A stretch of 64,000 nucleotides of DNA. It comes from Echinococcus granulosus (taxonomy: Eukaryota; Platyhelminthes; Cestoda; Cyclophyllidea; Taeniidae). This document shows positions 9,558 through 20,279 of the stretch, in pieces. The DNA is taken from contig NW_020170434.1 in NCBI RefSeq assembly GCF_000524195.1, positions 150,361-214,360 on the forward strand, given 5' to 3'. The notes below the pieces were generated by a model. The model saw only the letters and a program-made list of their open reading frames with translations, was not told the DNA's origin and ran no database searches. The translations under genes and the position numbers were made by a program. Numbering within the stretch: the stretch's first letter is position 1; each line of letters opens with the position of its first letter.

Positions 9558-12500
9558 CTACTTTTTCTCCCCATCTCTCCGTCGTTTCCGAAGCTCGTGT
9601 TCTACCACGCTGGTCCAGTTAATGTTGGGGTAGAGGTTTCGCATGCGATTAATCTCCGTTACCTCAGTGGAGGGGTTTATTGTTTCACTTTTGATTTCAA
9701 CGCTGCCACGAATCTTGTCAGATGGCTTCGTTTCAGCTGGAATTTCGATGCTAGGATGTTCCCAATCCCCACGTTGGGGGTCGTGTTCTGTTCTTTTCCG
9801 TCGTCTCTCCTTAGCGATCACCTTCTCCCAGTTAATATGCGGATATTCGAGCCTTAATCGAAGTATTTCCTGCTCTGCTGTCACCTTGGACCCTTTTACC
9901 CTCTTCTCCATCTTCGGAACAACTGGTGAAACCTCTGGAAGGGTTACAGGTTCAATGTTTCCTTGGCCAAACGTTTCACCTTCACAAAGGTCGTTCTCTT
10001 CCAGGACGACGGTCCAGTGAATGTATGGATGCTCACGTCTCATCTTCTCCACGCCGATGTTTTGGAAGGCGCTCCAGTTGACGAAAGGGTAACGCAATTT
10101 GAGTCGATCAATAATCGCGGAGTCAAGCTTTTCTCCCTCCTGCATGGATTCGCCTTCTTCGCAGTTTATGATGTAGTCCCAGTTGATGTAGGGTGATGCA
10201 TATTTCTTCTCCACGAAGTAGCGCCAATCTACGCAGGGATAGAGTTCTTCTAGACACGTTACGTGTTCTCTAAAGCTCTTGCACACCTCCGGATTCTTAA
10301 AATTAACCGATTTTAGAGTGATGGGTTGAAATATGGCCGTCGTGATGGCATTCCAGTCGAAATAGGGATATTCTCTCCTCCAACGTTTGATCGCACAGTC
10401 ACTCAAGTCCTCTGTGATTACATTCTCCCAGGTGACATCCGAAAATCGCATATTCAATCGTTCGATTGCCACTGTTTTTGACAATCGCTTCATGCTTGCA
10501 TCCCCACCGCGTACAATGCTCTCCCAGTCTAGTCGTGGAAATCGCTTTTTAAGACTTTCGATCTCTTTTTCACACAAGTTATTGCGAATTACGTTGGACC
10601 AGTCAATGCACGGGTAGAGATTTCTTAGTCTGACAACCTTCTCCTCGCTCACAATGTTCTCCCAACGCACCATTGGGTGCCGAGCCTTCAGCCACAAGGC
10701 CCGCTCCGCACACACAATTGCCTGCCAGTCAATTTCGGGATGTTGTCGCTTCAATTGTTCCATCTCCGCCTCGCACAACTCATCTCGGACCAGTTGGTCG
10801 AAATCGACATCCGGATAGGCGGAGCGCAGTCTTCGAATTCGTTCTTCACACACAATACCACTCCAATTGAGACAGGGGAACTTTCTCTGGAGACTTTCAA
10901 TCCTTGCCTCACACAGTACTGTAGTCCAATCCATCTCAGGGTTCTCTGCTCTCAAACGGTCGATCTCTCTTCCACAAGCGTCCTCAGCGGCAATTTGACT
11001 CCAGTTTATGAAAGGATATTTGGCGCGGAGAACGTAGGGTAGCTCTGTGCGTAGAATCTTCTCCCAACGAATGAAAGGATAATTGTCGTGAAGGCGACGT
11101 ACTTCAGCTTCGCAGACAATTTTATCCCAGTCGATCTCGGGATGGAGAAGGCGAAGACCCAGGATCTCGGCTCGACAGAGCTCCTGTCTCGCCAGCTCGT
11201 GAAGATCGATGTCAGGGTAGAGTTGTTGAAGTCGAAGGATCTCGAGCTCGCAGATTTGGGAAGGTCGCTTCTTTTGAACTGTCCGTTCTGTGTAGGGAGC
11301 TCGAGCTATCATCACAAGCATAAAGCCGATGGCTTCCAGATAGAAGTAGACAATGCAGACCAACAGACCGATCATGCAGAGGCAGATGAAGAGGACTCCG
11401 GCTGTACTAATTGTGTTGGTTCTTCGGAGCTGTATTGTGGACTGACCCGTCTCTGGTGGAGGGATGGTATCTTCTGCCGAACCTCCTAAAGTTATCGGAG
11501 TTGGAGGTGCTTCCGCACAAAAATATGGGTTCTAAAGAGCAGAAATTTTTTACAGACTACTTATATCAGTGAGATTTAGGAGCTACCACCAACATCTCTT
11601 TTTGGTGGGGGAAAATAAATCCTTTGTATCAGTGGACCCTTACATAACTCGTAGAGCAGTCGATGCACTTAGTCTGACCGGGCTCTGGTTGGTAGGATCC
11701 TTTGGGGCAGAGGTCACAGAGGTTTGCGTGAGGAGTGTTTAAGTCAACTTTTTTGCTTTCGGGGACATACGTGGCCTTACCAATGGCTTTGTAGACTGTT
11801 GCCTTAGTGCCGGGGGGACAGGGCACACAAAAAGGTGGGTTCGCTATGGCCAAGTGTTGTCCCTCAGCGCACACTGGCCATGAGTTTTTATAAATGATCT
11901 AAGTTGATAAAAAGTTATGAAAAGTATATTTCGAGTGAACTTTTAATATTGACACCAATGACCTACAGACACATTCTCCGAGGCTGTTTTGAATTCCATT
12001 CTCTCAAACCAATCACGAAGATCCTCTCTCGAGTCGGTTAGGTCGGATTCATTCCAGCTGAGTGTAAAAGTGCGAAAAGCTGTGAAATGAAGTCGATTCC
12101 CGACCATTGGCCGAATTGGCGCAACTCGATTGTTAATTGGTCGAAGGGGAGGAGCGGACTTCCTGCTCATTGGCCACTTAAGGGGGATGGAGGCTGCGCC
12201 CCTGCGATCAACGTAAAGGCTTACAAAGCAATCGATACAGGCGCCTTGAGGAGGTACCTTAAATAAAAGTTAATGCAATTCATTGACCGACTGCTAATGC
12301 CTTGACATCAGTGGCCCTATTCTACGGTAATCAAATCGTCAAGAAATTATAATGGTGTCGTTGTTCTCCGCCGGCTAGTCAGGTAGCCGAGGCAGGCATC
12401 AAGTCAAGGAGATCCGCAGCGCCCACGAAAAATTCGCTCCTCCGATCACATTTTAGGCTGTGGTAATCGTTTAACACAACTACTTTCTAACAAACTAGAT

Positions 12501-15406
12501 GTTAAAAGAAATGGCAATTTCCGGTTTGCCTATTTAACAATCTGAGCCCGGGGAATGCTGGATCTTGTCAGGGCTGCGGTAGAAGTTATTACCTCCGTGA
12601 CCAATTCGAGGCCGTTGTCCATAGCGGTTGCCAATGTAAAATGTCCGATAAATTGTGACGAATTGTCCTTCCCAGCTGTAAAACTTAGCGACAAAGATGT
12701 ACCGCCCTCACTTATCTGCATTGTCAAGCTGCTCTCGATGATTTTTTTTTCTTCGAGGGAAGGGATTCTCAAGGTCGAATTTATGTGATATGCAAGGTTG
12801 CCCTCATAGGTAGTGCACTGACTAAACAGAAAAAATAAGACACACAAAGTAGTTGTCGTTTTGGCTCTGAAAAAAAACGGTCCTTAAGCCAAACCAAAAA
12901 CTCAAATCTTACCAGTGCAAGCTTGGAAAGGTTTCTGCTTAACTGACGGGGTGAATATTTATGATGTTTTTGCAATTCAAAATTGCTTTTAGAGGCAAGA
13001 TGATGGTCTTGCAACTCTAAATTCGTCACTTATTGATTGAAACGGCATCTTTACCAAATATGGGGATTAGGGCTTTAAATATTCAAGCAAAGCTTTCTAT
13101 TGAACGGGCTGCTGAAGCAGAAGGTAAAAAACAGCCTACTGAAAAATAGCAAGTAGGAGTTGTGCTGTAAGTCGAAGAGTTTTATGGTTATTAGGAAAGC
13201 TTCCAGTAATGTTTTTTGGAGCTTTAGACTTGTCAAAAATGGAAATGATAACCTCACTTATAATTGACTAAAGTTACTTTTTATCACTAACAAGATTTAA
13301 TTAGGTTTGGATATAGTAATTTTTGTTAAAAGTAATGTGTACCTGAAAAAATTTTCAAGGATGCTTATAATACGAATGTTTAAAAAATTTAATGCTCCTT
13401 TGCAGCAAAATAAAAAGTTTTTTAAGGCGCAAGACGAACATTTCACTACTGTTCCATCTAATTGTCAGCAGCTCCGCGATTTCCACCTTCGGTTGGGTCG
13501 ATTTTTTAACCCTGACCAACCGTCCTATCAACCGAAGGAGATAGAAGTCTTCTAAAGTTTGTCGATTCATTAAAAACGAGTTCACCTTCACGATGATTGA
13601 TAGGCCACTGCCACGAGGCACCTTTGCTACGTCACCAATCAGAACGGTGGTGAAGGTAGTCGCTTTTTGCGTGCAAAGTTGGTTGTGCACGGTTGACACA
13701 AAGCCGTGCCCAATTGCTGTCAGCGGAGGTCCGCATGGATGTGATCGCCAATGTCTTAGTGGTGGTGCTGGTGATGCGTCCTCGTAAGGAACCAGTGGTG
13801 CACGGTCTAGAACGGCCTGGGGATCCAACGCCTCCTCCAGGAATACTGTCCTGAAAGACTGCAAAATGGCGTATAAATAGTCATTATTTTAAATGACACT
13901 AGATGCCACGGTCAGAGTGATGCCTCAAACCACCAGAAAGGCATTTTGTTTATGTGAGAAGTTGGAAAATTTCGTTACTCTTATCTGTTCACACTTTCCT
14001 TGTCCAGTAATTAAACTCTGGTTTAAAACGATGCCATAAAAGTTGGGACACGCTGAAATGTGTTGCTATGACAATCAAAATGAAGCGAAATAGTAGCATT
14101 TGAAGAAAAGAATTGTCGACTAGCTCCTTCTACCCCGTCTTCAATGCTTTTTCTCGGTGGTCGTATACTACTGGCCACACTTACGGTCTCTCGGTTTTCT
14201 CTACAAGTGCTTGATAAAAGATTGGGGAAAAATTTTAAGGGTTTTATTAACTTTAATTTAAATTTCGGGAATTTGGTTTGTCATTATCTAATCATAAGCG
14301 AGTTGTGAGTTCTGCAACCAATGCAGTCATGAAATGAACACAGAGGAAAAACTCACGCCTCCCCCGCTCTGGTGAACTTGCAAACCATCAAGAATGTCAA
14401 GGTCACCCGGGGAGAATGCTTCTTTGAAAGGTATGCGAAATCCACCGGTCAACTCAGCATAGCCCAGATACACCTCCAGCACCATCCAATTAAATCGCCT
14501 GCCGACTTGATGAGCTTCAACACAAAGGCTCTCCTGTGTCATCTCAAAACTGTTTAACGTTTTTGGATGGTAGTCATTCTCGCTGCTGAAGTGGACGAAA
14601 TCTAACCGAAAACCCACTTGAATCTGTTCGAATCGCAACCGTACTGTCCGATCAAGCGGACCAGTGTGAATGAATCCTGAAGTTGTTCTTTCCAGTTGTT
14701 TCCTTTTCCATTCATACTCATCCCATTGTCCTATGAACTTGATGCAACTCCAGGTCTTTGATTCTTGTACACACTCAGGATCTGCCGCTGTTATGGTCTG
14801 CGGAACACCGTATCTACCGAAGGAGATCTTTGCGAAAGACAGTGGATTCGAGGCCGCTTCACAACTGACATAAGAAGTGGCAGCAAGATCCACCTGAAGA
14901 ACAACGGTTGATTGTTGGTAGAGAAGGATGAGGAAGACTCCACGTTGAATCCACTGACTCTCACCAACATTTTCAGCACAGGTAAAGTAGCCGACGGTTC
15001 CGGTTTGAGCCACAACCTCCACCACCTCCACACCGAATGCCTTGTGGCTATAAAAGCGACGCTGGAAACAGCTGTTGATAGGAAGGGGAACTAGATCGCT
15101 GGCTAGAACACTAGAACCAACCGGAGCTGTAGCACTGAGGTACCAAGCATACTTGGAGCCCCTTTGAGTATGGAAGCAGCGCAGTGCAACGCGTTCGCCG
15201 CGGAAGGCCTGACGGATTTGAATCTGAGGTGGTGGTACTGTGACGTTAATTCGAAGACTCCTCCTGGTGGTGTCTTCAAGAACGACAATCTGGGAGCGTT
15301 TGTAGTTTTCGCAGTGTGTAATGTCTCCGGAATCCTCTAGATCTTTTATGTGGAGGCAGGCGGCCAGACAGACGTACTGCAGAAGCAGCAAGCACTTTAC
15401 AGACAT
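9558..15406 (-). CDS. Receptor-like single-pass membrane protein with Cys-rich ectodomain and cytoplasmic PxxxW-repeat tail
   Basis: Six exons on the minus strand (14357-15406, 13586-13858, 12593-12817, 11967-12257, 11644-11898, 9558-11531), all joined in phase 0, give about 1355 residues. The N-terminus MSVKCLLLLQYVCLAACL is a typical signal peptide. The ectodomain of about 740 residues contains an NVTVPPPQIQ segment followed by paired Cys, and near the membrane a Cys-rich module with FCVPCPPGTKA and CDLCPKGSYQPEPGQTKC. The latter matches the ephrin-receptor-like/GCC2-GCC3 pattern C-x2-C-x-x-G-x-Y-x7-Q-x2-C. A hydrophobic segment (about 745-780, STAGVLFICLCMIGLLVCIVY) is the membrane anchor. 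The last 560 residues are a tandem repeat of about 21-28 residues with core E.EI.RL...YP.IDW..IV (described separately). I do not recognise the whole protein; ELAPOR-like proteins share the Cys-rich module type but not this tail. The third exon's borders are the least certain. The function is unknown; the topology suggests a cell-surface or endosomal receptor whose tail binds partners. Confidence 0.72.
9561..11258 (-). repeat. Protein-coding tandem repeat, about 18 copies of a YPxIDW motif
   Basis: Within the last exon of the receptor-like gene the encoded protein repeats a unit of about 21-28 residues. Examples of units are CEAEMEQLKRQHPEIDWQAI, CEARIESLQRKFPCLNWSGI and SEEKVVRLRNLYPCIDWSNV. 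The pattern is [CS]-E-x-E-[IVM]-x-x-L-[KR]-x2-[YHF]-P-x-[ILVM]-[DNR]-[WF]-x2-[IVL][VI]. Many units start with Cys. Copies become irregular toward the C-terminus, where acidic and basic spacers separate the last three. At the DNA level the copies are diverged, so the array is old and kept at the protein level. Confidence 0.85.
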
Positions 15407-15726
15407 ACTTTTTTAACTACTCATCGATTTATGACAATTTAAATTATTTCTTTTCTCTTCTCAACCAATAACAGGTCGGAATTGTAGGAAGCTAACTGAA
15501 AACAAAAAGGATTCCGGCAAAGTAGATTTGTGGTAGGGCCGAATCCAAAACGCCCGATCCTAGGCTATAAACATATCCCGTAAATTTGCTCAATGTCTTG
15601 ATGCCGACCAAGGGGGTTATTTTCTGTACATGTAAGGATTGCCATGACAACAGAAGATGCTATTGTTTGAATGGCATATAGGTGTTAGAGGAGACGGTTT
15701 GAGAGTCAACGGACATCAACTGGGTT
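15407..15726. promoter_or_regulatory. 320-bp head-to-head intergenic region, putative bidirectional promoter
   Basis: Only 320 bp separate the divergent start codons of the receptor-like gene (-) and the coiled-coil gene (+). Both 5' UTRs and both core promoters must fit here unless upstream non-coding exons exist. No clear TATA element is seen. Confidence 0.45.
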
Positions 15727-18700
15727 ATGAGCAGACGTCGAGCAAACCACCTAGCCAACCAAATAAGGGACCAATTTGTAAATGCCCCGCCTCAGATTCG
15801 GGTAAGTCGGGCTTCCCTCAACCGTAGAACGTGCGATGATGGAAGGTGATTTTACAGGTAGGGGTATTCAGGACTACACTTCCTTCTTCTCCTTCAGATG
15901 ACACTCGGCTCCAGTTGTGTACCCACTGACACCTGAAAAGTAGCCTCGATGACAAGAGCTGGTAATGGTAGAACTGGGTCCGCCTTCAGCACTGATTAAA
16001 GGGAGAATGCTGTCTTGATACCTAGTGTACAATAGTGGATTAGTGGGTGTCTGTCCTCACCGCTACATCTTGATTGGGTTTTCCACTAGCTGACCTAATG
16101 TCCACAGGATAATAAACGACTGGGCCGCTGGCTAGAGGTTGGAAGCGACCGGCCAGACAGGACTAGCTTACGACAGTCGCACCGATTGGACGTAGTAGAC
16201 GGCAGTCCCCACCTGCCACCACTAGCCATTTAGATTATTCCATTTCTTATTTTGTGGAAATAAGTTTCGGATAATCAGAGTCCCCTTAAAACAGATGCAA
16301 TGTCAATTTTTCCCTAGAATTACCAGAGGGTGTGCTAATTGTACTTGGCTTTCTTGGTTGTCGCATTTGCAGATTGATTTCTTGCGTAAGAATGATGAGA
16401 TCTTTGAAACCGAGTCCAAAGACTTCATTCAAACCCTGGCCTCCTTTCAACAGGAGTTGGGTCAAATAACCTCCATATTTGACAGCAACAGCAGCAAAAA
16501 AAGCATCAACCAATCTGTCAGAGGTGAGTTCAAACAGGGAGTGGAGTGCCAAGTAATTCTTGAAGATGTAATAAGGCATAACAGTATAAAAAAGTTCCAT
16601 ACTTCACGTTTCGAGTGACTGAGGCGCTGTGAACATGGGCAGCGCATCATGTCATCAAGTAGGAAATCCAAGTTTTTCTACCTCTCTGTTCTCCACCTCA
16701 GCAGTGCTCTTCTTGGCCGCCTTCGGTCAAGTGTTGACTTTTCCAGCAGTGGATTTCGAGGGATCGACATTTATGCCTCCTTCGATAGTCCCATGTGGGG
16801 AAAATTGTCGTCTTTACACTGCACCAGGCTAGACTGTCCTATGTGACTTAAATTTGATCGACTTCTTAAAGTAACTTCACACTTTTAATGGCTTGTGTAA
16901 ATCTCGCCTCACCACCTTGTCCCCATGTTGGTTTGGGTTCCATCCATTTGCCAGGGCCGTCGAGAACTTAGCACTCGCTTACGTAAAGGTGCCATTGACT
17001 GCACCATAGTAAGCGATTTTACAGCACTCAAGTCTGGCATCACTTTGGTTGTTGCTGCCAAAAATGGAAGTGACGTTGACAGACCCTCTGTTGTGGTCCT
17101 TCACAGGTCTATTCTTCCTTCATCTTTAACCTTTCTGCTAAGGCGTGTATTTTTGGTGTCCTAATCACGAAATCCAGAGTTTATTTACTCGGCCCTACGA
17201 ATTACCCCTAAAGCTATAATAAGTCTCATGACTGCAAAAGGATATCGAGAATGGATCTAAGGCCATAATACAAACGACGAAGGACTAGATCTAGCGGAAA
17301 CTGAAGAACTGGCGTTGACAGATGTTAAATTTAAACAAAATAGCCTTTTATTCCGTACCTCACATTCGTTATTCATTAGGCATGATTTCTAACATACGAG
17401 AGGCTTCTATTTTATTGGTTGTTTTAGCCCCAGAGACTTCAGAGTTGGCCGATTTGGAGAAACCGGATTTGGAAGGAATGCTGAAATCCATGGTGAATAA
17501 ATACACGGCTACAAAGGTGGTAGTGAATCCTGAAATCACTCAGAAGGTTCAAGCTGCCGAATCGGCAGCCATTGCAAAATACCTTCAGTGCGTTTGTTGT
17601 TTGACTTGGCTAGTCGCTTCAGTAGTCAATGAATGGACCAATTTTACTGGTTTCCCCACGTTTGCCTCTTACTTGTAGGCTGCCTAAGCTAAAAATTAGT
17701 TGTTTATTTTACCTCTCTTGTGTTTTTAGCCAGCTGGATTTTCAAAAAAGGGTTCTGGAGGCAAGCGCTGCCCTCAAAACGTATGCTAGACCTGCCACTC
17801 CAGCGTAAGGGATTGCTACTTAAGTCCTGGCAGTAGTAGTATCACACACTATAAGTGGAATTTTGCCGTGACCCTTCCTTGTAGAAGTGCAAGCAGTTCT
17901 GCTATTCGGCGGCCGCCTCTAACCGCCAGAACCAGAAAACAATTTTCGAGCAGTCTAGATGACATGGAAAGCGGGGTTGGGTCAGACAACGAAGAGATTG
18001 CTGCTGAATTGAAGGAGATGAAGGTGAGAGAAGCTTTTGGCTAAGACATCTAACAAAACCAGTCTTTTTATGAGGATCAAATTTTGTGGGTAGTGGGGAA
18101 GTAACTTTATTACTGACTTTTAGAAGGATTAGGCAATCATCAGGAAGTACCACTCGATTAGGGTTGGTTAAGTCAAATGGTAAATTTATGCTGCATTGTT
18201 CGCCTCTTGGTAGGATGAAATAATGGACAGATTGATGAGTCACGATCGCTTGATTGAAAGCGGGCGGGACAGGCTACAGAAGCGGTTGAATGAGCGCAGG
18301 ATGGCCGCCATGGCTGTGAAAGAGGATACGGAGCGAAATCACGCGCAGGCTATTCTCTCCAGGCAGGATGAAGTTGAACACAAGTGAGTAGCGTCGGTCG
18401 TCTGTTCTCCTTCACTTTTATAACGCTCCATTCGCTCGCCATTTGATATCCAGCAAAGTATATGTTACTGAGTAATCATTTAAACACTCATGGCTTTGAG
18501 TAGCTAAAGCCTTACTTTTGTTAGTCCTCACACGAATCCGCCTCTCATTGCCCCGAATCTGGAATGCATTTACTTTTAGCGTTGACAAGGCAAAAATGGA
18601 TATGCAACGCAAACTGATGTCGCGAATCGAGGCGCAGATGCAGAATCGGAGTGAAGTGCCTCAAGCACGAAGGTGCGTTAAGTAAGTTAACTGCCTATGT

Positions 18701-18858
18701 GCAGCTCGAATAATATTTAACAGTACTGTAGGAATGCAAGTCATGCTTGAATTTTTAGTAGGTCTCACCATCACGGAAGATTATTTGCCGCTAACGGAGG
18801 GAAGGGCCGAGGGGCTAGAGGCCTGACTGGTAGAATTTGCTGCCAAGCCAAAGTATAA
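15727..18858 (+). CDS. Coiled-coil protein of unknown function
   Basis: Eight exons (15727-15801, 16373-16523, 17428-17587, 17730-17804, 17885-18023, 18214-18383, 18580-18672, 18759-18858) with GT/AG borders and continuous phase give about 320 residues. I do not recognise the family. The N-terminus is basic (MSRRRANHLANQIRD), followed by a helical segment with FLRKNDEIF and TLASFQQELGQITSIF. A second helical part carries LEGMLKSMVNKYTATKVVV. After a Ser/Arg-rich linker (RRPPLTARTRKQF) there is an acidic stretch and a long charged coiled coil (DEIMDRLMSHDRLIESG, RLQKRLNERR, KMDMQRKLMSRIEAQM). No signal peptide or membrane segment is seen. The C-terminal end is uncertain: reading through the donor after exon 7 gives a stop at 18685, while splicing to 18759 adds a Gly/Arg-rich tail (GGKGRGARG). 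Short length and heptad-like charge suggest a cytoskeletal or ciliary scaffold, but this is only inference. Confidence 0.7.
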
Positions 18859-20279
18859 CCCATAAACATTAACTAACTAGAGCAGCTGACCGTGATTTAA
18901 AAGGGAGTACCGAATTACTGTTCCGTGTTAATGCTCATGCACAGATTCTCCGACCGACTTTAAAGCCAGTCCAGAAGGGGCTTTTTTAAGGAAGTTAAGT
19001 AAAAGGTAGCTTAGTGATCATTTTGTTAATTTTGCATGCTCTCATAACTTGTTATTTTTTCTTAATTTTAGTGATACTGAACAAGACTAACCTGGAATCA
19101 AACTTCTCAAAACATGTAAAACAAATGGATGCAATGCTCTTTAATGGTGCTTTGAATACTTGGCATTATATTGTTAAACGCACAGTCAACCGGGTGCCTA
19201 ATTTTAGAACAGAATATTAAAAAAAAGTTGGCAAAGGACTGGGTTTTTCAAGGCAGGGGGGTTGCTTAGTGTTTTGGTACGTTAATTTAATAAAAACCTT
19301 CTTCCTAAAATTTCAGATAACCAGTTATACAGATCAGAAAAAGATTTTTTGATACAATTAAAAAATTATTCGATTAGTTAAATTTAAAGGGTCGGAAGAA
19401 AGGGGATTAATTAGGAACTGTTTTGGATCATTCATTCTCATTAAATTGGAGACAGGAATGCTAAGCATATGCTGAGTTACTTTTAAATTGCCTAATTTAT
19501 TTTTATCGATTTAGGCATTTTACTTTGAATGCTAGTAAATGTTTTTATTTGGGCACAATTCTAATCAAAGGCACTAATTGCCTAGTTTGTTTTAGTATTT
19601 AAATCGCATAATTTCAGGCGATTGCTTTAAAAAGCGCCTGATTCGGACGCAAATATCGGCTCTTGTATCTTTGTGGTGTGTTGTGCGTAGGTTGGACGTT
19701 AGTTTTGTTTGATGCATCGATGTATTTTAAAGGAAATGCTGATTCGTTTTGTGGGTATAGATGAGATTGTGTTGCATAAGGTTGTTTTGGTGTTTTTGAA
19801 CCCATTTGGGTTTATAGGGATGTTTCGCATTATTGTCGAATTTCCACATATTAGAGGCGTTCCATTCGTTTCCACCAAGTTTTATTCTTTACAGGCTTTG
19901 AACTGCTTTGCACCGGATTTATTGCCATGTATATGCAGCTAGTGTACGAATATGTCTTCCCGAAACCCTAGTAATTTCTCCTACGTTAGCATTTCGTAGG
20001 TTAGTGCCATGACATTGAGGCGTCTTATTGTTCCTCCATTCTAGGCATCTGATATTTTCTTCGAGGTTGCTTTGACTTTTGCGTTGTTCTGCTGTCGCGA
20101 AGGTTCTGGTCTGAATATTGATTTGCATTCAGAACCCAATTCTCCAACTGCATGATCTTTTTCAGTAGCCACGTTTATCTTTGTCATTACCGCTTATCTG
20201 CTTCGACTTTTTCATTGTTATCAATAACAATAATCCTGCCCTTACATGCCAAAATTTGTGTAATTTATTCTAGGCGCCA
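18859..20279. other. AT-rich intergenic region
   Basis: No coding exon is supported on either strand. A possible polyadenylation signal AATAAA lies at 19289-19294, about 430 bp after the coiled-coil stop. The remainder should hold the promoter of the Bcl-2 family gene starting at 20280. Confidence 0.5.
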
